From contig CAKTWW010000021.1 of the NCBI GenBank assembly GCA_934630855.1, positions 1 to 34,203 on the forward strand: a DNA stretch of 34,203 nt. The letters run 5' to 3'. Every line of letters begins with the position of its first letter. The first letter of the stretch is position 1. The position numbers were made by a program, and so were the translations under genes. Shown piece after piece: positions 9,133 to 16,200 of this stretch. The notes beneath the pieces were generated by a model. That model was not told the origin of the DNA. It saw nothing but the letters and a program-made list of their open reading frames with translations, and ran no database searches. Source of the stretch: an uncultured Collinsella sp. GTDB taxonomy: Bacteria; Actinomycetota; Coriobacteriia; Coriobacteriales; Coriobacteriaceae.

Positions 9133-9200
9133 AAGTTGCGGCGAAATAGTTCCTGAATAACGGCTTTTTGCGCTAACCAGGAACTATTCCACCGCAACTT
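9133..9200. repeat. Inverted repeat, 23-bp arms
   Basis: Arms 9133-9155 and 9178-9200 begin AAGTTGCGG and end TAGTTCCTG, matching at 21 of 23 positions around a 22-nt loop. It starts 13 bases after the larE stop. Confidence 0.75.
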
Positions 9201-9250
9201 CCAAATGATCATTCGAAGCCGGCTGCCTTGAACCGTGAATCTGACTGCTC

Positions 9251-9410
9251 GCCACGAAATGGGCCTATTTACTACGTTTCGCTGGCCACCCTCGACCATG
9301 CCGAAAAACACAAAATTAAAACCGCAGGTAGACGGCTTGCCGATTTTCAGAAAACACGGCTATGGTCGACCGGTGCGGGTCAAACGTAGTAGATAGGCCG
9401 TTTTTGTGGC
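9251..9410. repeat. Long nested inverted repeat, about 160 nt
   Basis: Outer arms 9251-9279 and 9382-9410 include GCCAC and GGCCTATTTACTACGTTT, with a few mismatches. A second inner pair carries TCGACCAT (about 9292) against ATGGTCGA (about 9362). The central part is AT-rich. No open frame is present inside. Confidence 0.7.
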
Positions 9411-9429
9411 GCGACACCAGATCGGTCTT

Positions 9430-9499
9430 TTTGGACGGGACTTTTTGACTATTTGCGCCAGCCTAGTTGCCTAACTAGTCAAAAAAGCCCCGTCCCAAA
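9430..9499. repeat. Inverted repeat with T-rich arms
   Basis: TTTGGACGGGACTTTTTGAC (9430-9449) faces the near-complement in 9476-9499, with single-base bulges. An inner CTAGTT/AACTAG pair is also present. Confidence 0.7.
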
Positions 9500-9534
9500 T
9501 TAGCTAATTCAGGTTGAGCATAAGTGAGCGAGCG

Positions 9535-9628
9535 GGTTCCGGGTGCGGCAAGGTGACGTGAAACAAGCGGGCGCTGACCTTTTGGTCGCGCCCGCGAAGT
9601 TGAACGTCAGATTGCCGTGCCCGGGGCC
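9535..9628. other. 94-nt GC-rich hairpin, possible structured RNA
   Basis: Three stacked helices are visible: 9535-9551 with 9612-9628 (contains GGGTGCGGCAA, two G-U pairs), TGACGT (9554-9559) with ACGTCA (9604-9609), and an apical stem 9567-9579 with 9584-9595 capped by TTTT. It lies beyond the stops of both flanking genes. I see no match to SRP RNA, tmRNA, RNase P or 6S RNA, so it is either an unrecognised RNA or a palindromic repeat. Confidence 0.45.
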
Positions 9629-9644
9629 TGCACAGCGCCAAGCA

Positions 9645-9671
9645 GTTACGCCGTTTGTAAAACGTCGTAAC
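9645..9671. repeat. Small hairpin
   Basis: GTTACG-C-CGTTT-GTA-AAACG-T-CGTAAC folds on itself with one mismatch. It could be an operator or part of the 3' structure of the sugar operon transcript. Confidence 0.5.
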
Positions 9672-9715
9672 CTATAGGTTTATTTTGGTCGGTTTTATCT
9701 GAGTAAACGCAAGCA

Positions 9716-9748
9716 GGGCCACGACGCTTATGGCGTCGCGGCCCTTTT
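9716..9748. terminator. Terminator hairpin at the end of the sugar operon
   Basis: GGGCC-A-CGACGC (9716-9727) pairs with GCGTCG-C-GGCCC (9733-9744). TTTT follows on the plus strand; the minus-strand side has a weaker T content. Its position 40 bp past the EIIA stop suggests it ends the leftward operon, while the plus-strand T-run would suit rightward transcripts. Confidence 0.65.
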
Positions 9749-9787
9749 CCTTGGAGAAGGATCGATTAATGGAACGGGAAGACCGTT

Positions 9788-10240
9788 CTAGCCCTCGAGA
9801 CCGGCGTTGATAAGCTCGGCAATCTCTACGGGGTCGGTGCTTTCGCGTACCTTGTCGCGGAAGCCGGCGTCCATCAGCATCACAGCAGCCTTGGAAAGCA
9901 GACGCAAATGCGTGGTTCCAGCCTCGCCAGCGGGCACGTACAGCGCGAGCGCCACATCGACGGGCACGCCATCAAAGCTTGGCCACTCAACAGGCTCGGC
10001 CAACTTGAGCACGGCCACGCCCGGCGTATGAATCGCATCGCTCTTGGCATGCGGAACGGCAAAGCCAGCGACAAGACCGGTCTCGGCCTCATTTTCGCGA
10101 GCAATAAAGGCGGCCTCTACGGCAGACGCGTCATCGGCAAAGCCAAGTTCGACAGCCTGCTCGGACAAATAATGCAGAGCATCCTCACGCGAGGCGGCAG
10201 CATGTCCGATCGTCACCTGATTGGCAGATACAAATCCCAT
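9788..10240 (-). CDS. PTS fructose/mannitol-type EIIA component
   Basis: 150 residues forming a single PTS EIIA type-2 domain. The phosphoryl-accepting histidine is His64 in GFAVPHAKSDAI. It would carry phosphate from HPr to the EIIB domain encoded by the first gene of the same operon (14313-15785), which lacks its own EIIA. It starts 12 bp after the transketolase C-subunit stop, with AAGGAGGGTTTTCC placed before the ATG. It is the last gene of the operon; splitting EIIA from EIIBC with the metabolic genes between them supports one co-expressed uptake and catabolism unit. Confidence 0.92.
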   Translation of the reverse strand: MGFVSANQVTIGHAAASREDALHYLSEQAVELGFADDASAVEAAFIARENEAETGLVAGFAVPHAKSDAIHTPGVAVLKLAEPVEWPSFDGVPVDVALALYVPAGEAGTTHLRLLSKAAVMLMDAGFRDKVRESTDPVEIAELINAGLEG

Positions 10241-10252
10241 GGAAAACCCTCC

Positions 10253-11191
10253 TTACAGCACGGACCTGACCGCGACTTCGATGCCGTCGGCATCCAAACC
10301 GTACTTGTGCAGCAAATCGACCGCGGGGCCAGACTCGCCGTACACGTCGCGCACGCCGACGCGGCGCATCGGCACCGGATGCTGCTCGGCAAGCACCGAT
10401 GCCACGGCCTCGCCAAGACCGCCGATAATCGAATGCTCCTCGGCGGTGACCACGCGACCGGTCTTCTTTGCGCTGGCGACAACCAGGCGCTCGTCGAGCG
10501 GCTTGATCGTATGCATGTTGATAACCTCGGCATCGATGCCATCGGCGGCGAGCGCCTCGGCAGCGGCGAGCGCCTCGGCGACCATAAGGCCGCAGGCGAC
10601 GATCGTCACATCGGACCCCTCGCGCACGACCACGCCGCGACCGATCTTGAACTCATAGTCCTCGCGGTCGTTGATGACCGGCGTCGCCAGGCGGCCAAAG
10701 CGCATGTAGACCGGTCCCTCAAACTCGTATGCGGCGCGCACGCAGGCGCGAGCCTCGGTGTCGTCGGCCGGAACGATGACGGTCATGCCCGGAATCGTGC
10801 GCATGAGCGCAATATCCTCGCAGCACTGGTGCGTGGCGCCATCCTCACCCACCGAAATGCCCGCGTGGGTAGCGCCGATCTTGACGTTGAGATGCGGGTA
10901 GCCGATGGAGTTGCGGACCTGTTCGTAGGCGCGACCGGCGGCAAACATGGCAAAGGTGCTCGCGAAGGCAACGCGGCCCGTGGTCGCGATGCCGGCGGCA
11001 AGACCCATCAGGTTGCTCTCGGCGATGCCGGCATCGTAAAAGCGCTCAGGGTGGGCAGCCTTAAACTTACCCGTCTGCGTAGCGGCAGCCAGGTCGGCAT
11101 CGAGCACTACAAAGTCATCGTGCTCATTGCCCAGCTCGACGAGCGCCTCGCCATAGCTAACGCGCGTGGCGACTTTCTTGACCTCTGCCAT
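10253..11191 (-). CDS. Transketolase, C-terminal subunit
   Basis: 312 residues corresponding to the pyrimidine-binding and C-terminal domains of transketolase. Recognisable parts are the start VATRVSYGEALVELG, the segment NVKIGATHAGISVGEDGATHQ near residue 105, and TAEEHSIIGGLGEAVA near 255. With the N-terminal subunit encoded immediately upstream it should form an alpha2beta2-like enzyme moving two-carbon ketol units between sugar phosphates. Its ATG overlaps the upstream stop codon by one base (TAATG), a sign of translational coupling and a fixed 1:1 ratio. Split transketolases are common in anaerobes, but some are specialised (for example for apulose or sulfo-sugars), so the donor sugar is open. 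Confidence 0.93.
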   Translation of the reverse strand: MAEVKKVATRVSYGEALVELGNEHDDFVVLDADLAAATQTGKFKAAHPERFYDAGIAESNLMGLAAGIATTGRVAFASTFAMFAAGRAYEQVRNSIGYPHLNVKIGATHAGISVGEDGATHQCCEDIALMRTIPGMTVIVPADDTEARACVRAAYEFEGPVYMRFGRLATPVINDREDYEFKIGRGVVVREGSDVTIVACGLMVAEALAAAEALAADGIDAEVINMHTIKPLDERLVVASAKKTGRVVTAEEHSIIGGLGEAVASVLAEQHPVPMRRVGVRDVYGESGPAVDLLHKYGLDADGIEVAVRSVL

Positions 11192-12021
11192 TAGAGCTCC
11201 TCTCCTGCTGCCGCGAGCTCGGCCATAGCCTGCTCAAACTGCTCGTCATTGGGCGCCTTGCCATGCCAGCCAACCTGGTTCTCCATAAAGGAGACGCCTT
11301 TGCCCTTCACCGTCTCGGCGATGATAGCGACGGGCGCGCCGGTCACCTTGCGGGCCTCGACGAAAGCAGTTGCAACCTGCTCCATGTCGTTGCCGTCGGC
11401 CAGCTCGATCACATGCCACTTAAAGGCGCGGAACTTATCTGCGAGCGGCATCGCCGAGTTAACCTCGTCGATCGTTCCGTCAATCTGCAAGCCGTTGTGG
11501 TCAACGACCGCCACAAGGTTGTCGAGCGCATGGTTACCGGCGAACATGGCCGCTTCCCACACCTGTCCCTCCTCGCACTCGCCGTCGCCCAGCAGTGTGT
11601 AGACACGGTAGCTGTCGCCCCAGTGCTTGGCGGCAAGTGCCATTCCAACCGCAGCGGAAATGCCCTGGCCGAGCGATCCGGTGGACATGTCAACGCCCGG
11701 GGTGTCGTTCATATTGGGGTGGCCTTGCAGACGGCTGCCAATATGACGGAGCGTCTCGAGCTCCTCCTTGTCAAAGAACCCGCGCTCGGCAAGCACGGCG
11801 TAGAGGGCGGGGGCGCAGTGGCCCTTGGAAAGCACGAAGCGATCGCGGTCGGCGCGGCGCGGATCCGCCGGGTCGACATCCATCTCTGCAAAGTAGAGAT
11901 AGGTCATGATGTCGGCAGCACCAAGCGATCCGCCCGGATGTCCCGACTTGGCAGCATGAACCGCCGTCACGACACCCTTCCTGACCTCGTTGGCAACCTT
12001 CGCCAGCTCCTGATTGGTCAT
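11191..12021 (-). CDS. Transketolase, N-terminal (thiamine diphosphate-binding) subunit
   Basis: 276 residues from the ATG at 12021, which has GAGGAA on the complement at the right distance; an upstream in-frame extension has no such site. The ThDP/Mg motif GDGECEEGQVWEAAMFAGN...DHNGLQIDG is intact near residues 140-180. HSGHPGGSLGAAD near the N-terminus carries conserved histidines and glycines of the active site, and SKGHCAPALYA lies near 75. It pairs with the C-subunit, whose start overlaps this stop. It lies 64 bp downstream of the transaldolase gene, in the same operon. Confidence 0.93.
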   Translation of the reverse strand: MTNQELAKVANEVRKGVVTAVHAAKSGHPGGSLGAADIMTYLYFAEMDVDPADPRRADRDRFVLSKGHCAPALYAVLAERGFFDKEELETLRHIGSRLQGHPNMNDTPGVDMSTGSLGQGISAAVGMALAAKHWGDSYRVYTLLGDGECEEGQVWEAAMFAGNHALDNLVAVVDHNGLQIDGTIDEVNSAMPLADKFRAFKWHVIELADGNDMEQVATAFVEARKVTGAPVAIIAETVKGKGVSFMENQVGWHGKAPNDEQFEQAMAELAAAGEEL

Positions 12022-12085
12022 AGGGAATTCCTCTCTTGAGCGCGCCTGCCCGGCATGGACAAATGCCAGGCAGGCGAAGCCATCG

Positions 12086-12769
12086 TTACTGGGCGCTGAC
12101 AACCTTCTGCCAGTCGGCCTCAAAGCTCGCGAGGCCCTGATCGGTCAGCGGATGGTGCAGGCACTTCTTAAGAGCTGCCATGGGCACGGTCGCGATGTCG
12201 GCGCCGAGCAGCGCGGCCTGGGTCACGTGGTTGGGCGTGCGGACCGAGGCGGTGATGATCTCGACGGTGTCGTCGACGTTCTTGCCCGTCCAGTCGTAGT
12301 TCTTAATGCAGGTCACGACGTTGTCGAGCTGCGAGATACCGTCCTCGGCGATGTCGTCGAAACGACCGACGAACGGGCTGATGTAGCGAGCGCCGGCGTT
12401 GGCGGCCATAAGGGCCTGCGTCGGCGAGAAGACGAGCGTCATGTTGACGCGCACGCCCGCATCGGCCAGCGCACGGCAGGCGGCGAGGCCGGCCTCGCAC
12501 ACGGGAAGCTTGACCACGATGTTGGGGGCGAGGGCGGCAAGGCGCTTTCCCTCCTCGATCATGCCCTCGGCCGTGGTGGCGGTAGACTCGGCGGAGACGG
12601 GCAGGCCCTCGCAGAGCTCGGCGATCTTGAGCATATGCGGCTCGAAGTCGGCGAGCTTGCCGCCGGTCTTGGCGTACAGGGACGGGTTGGTGGTGACGCC
12701 GGCCAGGCAGCCCCAGCTCTTGGCCTCGGCGATCTCGTCCAGGTTGGCGGTATCGATAAAGAACTTCAT
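12086..12769 (-). CDS. Transaldolase (TalC/FSA-type, short form)
   Basis: 227 residues from the ATG at 12769, with AAGGGG correctly placed upstream. It is a TIM-barrel class I aldolase of the small transaldolase/fructose-6-phosphate-aldolase family. It begins MKFFIDTANLDEI and contains GVTTNPSL (24-31). The Schiff-base lysine is Lys87 in IVVKLPV. Phe133 in ISPFVGRFDD occupies the place where E. coli FSA has Tyr131 and transaldolases have Phe, so transaldolase rather than F6P-aldolase activity is predicted. It would move dihydroxyacetone units between fructose-6-P and erythrose-4-P, alongside the split transketolase. The name is by family and context. Confidence 0.92.
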   Translation of the reverse strand: MKFFIDTANLDEIAEAKSWGCLAGVTTNPSLYAKTGGKLADFEPHMLKIAELCEGLPVSAESTATTAEGMIEEGKRLAALAPNIVVKLPVCEAGLAACRALADAGVRVNMTLVFSPTQALMAANAGARYISPFVGRFDDIAEDGISQLDNVVTCIKNYDWTGKNVDDTVEIITASVRTPNHVTQAALLGADIATVPMAALKKCLHHPLTDQGLASFEADWQKVVSAQ

Positions 12770-12805
12770 GGTGAACCCCTTCAAAGGAATCTAAAACTCA
12801 AAAGA

Positions 12806-12836
12806 ATGGGACAAAGGGACTGTCCCTTTGTCCCAT
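12806..12836. repeat. Perfect 31-nt palindrome with GGGAC core
   Basis: ATGGGACAAAGGGAC (12806-12820), one T, then its exact complement (12822-12836). It lies inside the sugar operon, between the transaldolase and the GatZ-like gene. No T-run follows, so it may adjust mRNA stability or be a REP-like insertion. GGGACAAA ends are shared with the repeat at 17217. Confidence 0.8.
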
Positions 12837-12893
12837 GTGCCGGGCCCGCAGCTAGGACTTGCCCCAGACCCGGCGTCGCGTAGGAAAAGCTAC

Positions 12894-14168
12894 TTACTCG
12901 GCAAGAGCCTTCTCGATGCGAGTCGTGACGCCCTTAAGATTCAGGCCCACGACGTACTGCTTGATCGGGCGCTTGATGTGCTCGACCACAAAGCGCTTGC
13001 CGTCGATGTCCTGAGTGGCGAGGTTGCGGTAGAGCTTTTCGACCTGCTCCTTGACCTCGGGGTCGTTGAACGCATAGTGACCGGAAACATCCAGGATCTT
13101 CAGGCTGAGCTCATCGTCGGCAAGGATGTCGTCGACCTGCAGGTTGACGTCGTCGCCGGTCATCCACTTGCGCCAACGCTCGGTCTTGATGGCCTTGACC
13201 AGCAGGGTGTGATACAGGTCGGAGGGGTCATCGCACAGACCGTTGTCGACCAGGATCTGCTCGGTGGCGCAGAGCTTGAGGTAGGCACGGGTCTCCTCGG
13301 TGCCATACTGCGGAGCAACATTGGAGGCGGTCACGTGTGCCGGAATGTGCTCGAGCAGCGTCGCGTCATCCAGGTAGTCGGCGTTGTGCTCCTTCAGGCC
13401 CACACCGTAGCGCTTGGCCATATCGGCAAGCTCACGAGCGTTCTTAAAGTTGTAGTGGCCAACCTGCTCCGTCCAGCGGGTAAGGGTGCCGGTCTGACCG
13501 ACGATGAAGGTGGGCATGGGGCATCCGCGCTTCTCGAGCTCGGGCTGCAGCTGAGAGATGAACTCCTCGTACTTGTCGGTGGAGGTCAGGCCGCCGTTGG
13601 TCTCCTCGGTGCCGACCTCATATGCGACCTCGGGCAGATTGTGCTCGCGACGATACTGCTCAAGATAGTCGATGAGGTCGATCGTGCGGCGAAGCACCAC
13701 ATCGAGCGGGATGACCTTACCGATCTGATAGGGGTCCTTGGTCGGATCCACCATCAGCAGGTCGAAGCCGGCCTCCATGTCGGCGACAAAGGACTTGCGA
13801 GCGAGCTCCATGGCCTCATCCTCGGGCAGGTGGGCGTTGCGCTCCTCGTCGCGCTGCCACGGGCCGCCGTGGTCGCGGCACAGGTAGTACGGACCGGTGT
13901 AGCCAACCTCGTCGGCGACCTTCTTGATGTCGGCGGCAAAGCGCGTCTGGTCCCAACCGTTCACGTAGCCGGCGCCCATCTCGTCCATATCGACCTGGTT
14001 GCGGCTGGCGATGAACATGGGCGGAAAGTCCTCATCGCGGGCAAGCTCGAACACGGCCTGGATCAGATTGGGGCTCATGGGGCCAATGCCGACCATGGTT
14101 GCGTGGTCGCCGCTATCCTGCAGCTTGAGCATGCCCTGAACGGCCTGGCGGATGGTGAGATTGGACAT
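12894..14168 (-). CDS. GatZ/KbaZ-like protein (tagatose-bisphosphate aldolase non-catalytic subunit family)
   Basis: 424 residues, the usual length. The family is annotated as the non-catalytic subunit of class II tagatose-1,6-bisphosphate aldolase. Motifs seen are PMFIASRNQVDMDEMGAGY (50-68), the pocket YYLCRDHGGPWQR (94-106, with Asp99 and His100), VDPTKDPYQ, and YEVGTEETNGG near 205. No catalytic GatY/KbaY partner is encoded nearby. Solo family members have been shown in other bacteria to act as ketose or ketose-phosphate 4-epimerases (fructose-6-P/tagatose-6-P), which would fit this operon. That role is inference here. The ATG at 14168 is preceded by AGGAGAAGGAG, a strong ribosome site. 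Confidence 0.85.
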   Translation of the reverse strand: MSNLTIRQAVQGMLKLQDSGDHATMVGIGPMSPNLIQAVFELARDEDFPPMFIASRNQVDMDEMGAGYVNGWDQTRFAADIKKVADEVGYTGPYYLCRDHGGPWQRDEERNAHLPEDEAMELARKSFVADMEAGFDLLMVDPTKDPYQIGKVIPLDVVLRRTIDLIDYLEQYRREHNLPEVAYEVGTEETNGGLTSTDKYEEFISQLQPELEKRGCPMPTFIVGQTGTLTRWTEQVGHYNFKNARELADMAKRYGVGLKEHNADYLDDATLLEHIPAHVTASNVAPQYGTEETRAYLKLCATEQILVDNGLCDDPSDLYHTLLVKAIKTERWRKWMTGDDVNLQVDDILADDELSLKILDVSGHYAFNDPEVKEQVEKLYRNLATQDIDGKRFVVEHIKRPIKQYVVGLNLKGVTTRIEKALAE

Positions 14169-14261
14169 TTTGTTCTCCTTCTCCTAAGGATTTTTGACAA
14201 AAGTTCCCTGGGGCCCGGGTTCGAGCCCTTTCAGTGCGGATGGATTTTGTTGTTTAGGGGC

Positions 14262-14297
14262 GGTTGCACGGAGTCAAATCCAGCCCTCCGCGCAACC
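14262..14297 (-). other. Intercistronic hairpin in the sugar operon
   Basis: GGTTGC-A-CGGAG (14262-14273) pairs with CTCCG-C-GCAACC (14286-14297). It lies between the EIIBC stop and the GatZ-like start and lacks a T-run. It may be a partial attenuator or an mRNA-stability element separating transporter and enzyme expression. Confidence 0.5.
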
Positions 14298-14312
14298 GGG
14301 GTCCTTTAAGGT

Positions 14313-15785
14313 TTACTTAGCCTGCTTGTCAAGCTTGGGCTTCATGGCGATTAGGATCGCGGCGGCGACCACGGAGCCGATCACGATGTCCAGGCAGAAC
14401 AGCGCGACGTTGTTCGTGGCCAGGGCGACGATAAAGCCACCGTGCGGAACGTAGCAGTCGATGCCCTGGAAGGCGGCAAGAGCGGCGCCCACGGCAGAGC
14501 CGATGCAGATGCCGGGCAGGGTGTGGCCAAGGTCCTTGACCGCGAAGGGAATAGCGCCCTCGGTAATACCGATGCAGCCCATGAACAGTGCGGAGATGCC
14601 CATCTGACGGTCGGCGTCATCGAACTTGTTCTTGGCGATGAGCGCGGCAAGACCGCAGGCGATCGGGGGAATGGCGACGGCGACGCGGAACATGCCGTTG
14701 GGGCCATAGATGCCGGAGGCCATGATGGCCATGGTAAAGGTCGAGGCGGTCTTGTTGATGGGACCACCCATATCGAAGGCGGTCATAACGCCGATGACCA
14801 GGCCCAGGACGACGGCGGAGCCGCCCTGCAGGCTACCGAGCACGCTGGTGAGCCAGTCCATTACAAAGCCAAGCGGCGTGGCCAAGATGTAGATGTAGGC
14901 CATGCCCAGGACGAGCGAGGTCAGAATCGGGATGGTCAGGATCGGCATGATGGTCTGGATGGTGTTGTTGACCTTCCAGGTTTTCATCCAGCGGACAAAG
15001 TAGCCGCAGATGACGGCCATGATCATGGCGCCCAAGAAACCGGTCGAGACGCTGTTGCCGCTGGGAGTGACGACGGCGTTGTTGACCAGATAGCCCAAGA
15101 CAAAACCGGGGGCAAGTGCGGGCTTGCCGGCCATCGAGTAGGCGATGTATGCCGCAAGCACCGGGATCATCATGGAGATGCCGGCCATGCCGATGGTGTT
15201 AAGGCTCACCATCAGTGGGTTGGTGACCTCCATGCCGCTGGTGCCGGCGGTGCCGGATGCCAACGAGAATGCAAGGAACACGCCACCGATAACGACGATG
15301 GGGATAAAATAGGAAACGCCGGTATTGAATGCATTGAGCAGCGTCTTACCGGGATCGGCAAAGATGGACTGCTTGGACGCCGGTGTCGGGGCCTGCGGGG
15401 CAGCGGAGACGGCCTTCTTCTCTGCCTTGGCCTCGGCCTTGGGCGCGTCAACGGCGCCACCCGTCGCCTTGATGATCTCGACAGCCTGGTCGATGATCTT
15501 GACCGGATCGGCAATCACGTCGGAAGTGCCGACCTTCAGGAACTTGCCCTCGGCCATCTTCTGCTCAAAGCGATCTTCGTTCTCGACGCCCACATCGACG
15601 GACTCAAGGACCAGGTCGGCGGAGTCCACGTCTTCCTGCGTGAGCTCATTCTCGATGCCCAGACCACCCTGAGCCTCGACCTTGCACTCGATGCCACGAG
15701 CGGCGCATTCATCCTGAATCGCCTTCTGGGCCATATACGTGTGGGCGATTCCCACGGTACAGGCGGCAACGCCTACGATCTTCAT
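14313..15785 (-). CDS. PTS fructose-type EIIBC transporter
   Basis: 490 residues from the ATG at 15785 (AGGGA upstream on the complement). The N-terminal EIIB domain (1-100) starts MKIVGVAACTVGIAHTYMAQ; Cys9 is the phosphorylated residue. An Ala/Lys/Pro-rich linker (about 105-145) leads to the membrane EIIC domain (about 150-490) of the fructose family, with about nine segments and motifs such as VVTPSGNSVSTGFLGA and YVPHGGFIVAL near the end. It imports and phosphorylates a hexose, probably a ketose. EIIA is supplied by the last gene of the operon. It is the first gene of a leftward operon facing a LacI regulator. The sugar, and whether C1 or C6 is phosphorylated, cannot be told. Confidence 0.92.
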   Translation of the reverse strand: MKIVGVAACTVGIAHTYMAQKAIQDECAARGIECKVEAQGGLGIENELTQEDVDSADLVLESVDVGVENEDRFEQKMAEGKFLKVGTSDVIADPVKIIDQAVEIIKATGGAVDAPKAEAKAEKKAVSAAPQAPTPASKQSIFADPGKTLLNAFNTGVSYFIPIVVIGGVFLAFSLASGTAGTSGMEVTNPLMVSLNTIGMAGISMMIPVLAAYIAYSMAGKPALAPGFVLGYLVNNAVVTPSGNSVSTGFLGAMIMAVICGYFVRWMKTWKVNNTIQTIMPILTIPILTSLVLGMAYIYILATPLGFVMDWLTSVLGSLQGGSAVVLGLVIGVMTAFDMGGPINKTASTFTMAIMASGIYGPNGMFRVAVAIPPIACGLAALIAKNKFDDADRQMGISALFMGCIGITEGAIPFAVKDLGHTLPGICIGSAVGAALAAFQGIDCYVPHGGFIVALATNNVALFCLDIVIGSVVAAAILIAMKPKLDKQAK

Positions 15786-16200
15786 TGCTTCCCTCTTTTC
15801 ATAGAGTTGCGTGCGCAAGACACCGTTTGCGGAGGCCTCCGGAGCATCCCCTGCCGTTTGGACTTGCTGTCTTTTCGACAAGACCAATATAGGTGCTCAC
15901 TTTTCTTAATGCCAGCTCATTTCGGTAAACGCGCAGGTCAGAGCGTTGGTTATGCTCTTTGGTTATGCGTTTAACCAAAATTGAATCCTGCGTTTTTAAC
16001 CTCGATTTAAAAAGTCAAGAAGTATTTGATTTTCTCGGTGGACGGCAAACTCATATATCTGTCTTGGATTTAGGTGGCCCGCAAGCGCCGCATTGTTGCA
16101 TACTCATGAAGGGCGGGAGGGGGCGCCAACAGGAGAAGCACCCGCGCCCAAAACTCAAAGCACCAAGCCGGGAAACGTTCATCTGTCGGAAGGAGTCGCT
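15786..16200. other. Divergent regulatory spacer between PTS operon and LacI gene
   Basis: 415 bp with no credible gene. It holds the promoter region of the leftward operon (a possible TGGCAT-17-TATATT on the complement near 15890-15920), a LacI-like operator pair (15946-15979) and the ribosome site of the regulator (GGAAGGAG, 16188-16194). Nothing further recognised in 16000-16180. Confidence 0.6.
15946..15979. promoter_or_regulatory. Candidate LacI-family operator
   Basis: TTTGGTTA (15958-15965) and its inverted complement TAACCAAA (15972-15979) form an 8-6-8 repeat. A further direct copy, TTGGTTATGC, starts at 15946. The site is upstream of both divergent units, where a repressor would control the PTS operon and possibly its own gene. 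Confidence 0.6.

Larger units (their letters stand above)
9120..9787. other. Convergent gene-free spacer stacked with hairpins
   Basis: This 668-bp gap between larE and the end of the sugar operon has no credible coding frame. It contains three long unrelated inverted repeats (9133-9200, 9251-9410, 9430-9499), a 94-nt GC-rich hairpin (9535-9628), a small hairpin (9645-9671) and a terminator (9716-9748). Confidence 0.8.

Noticed and set aside
9535..9628. Signal recognition particle RNA
   Set aside because: The conserved GGAA-type tetraloop and the asymmetric internal loop of SRP RNA are missing; the apical loop is TTTT.
14217..14230. GGGTTCGAGCCC resembling a tRNA T-arm
   Set aside because: The flanking bases do not form an acceptor stem, D-arm or anticodon arm in either direction.
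14442..15974. 510-codon open frame antisense to the PTS EIIBC gene
   Set aside because: Asp/Gly/His-rich shadow translation without domain; EIIBC motifs on the minus strand are unambiguous.
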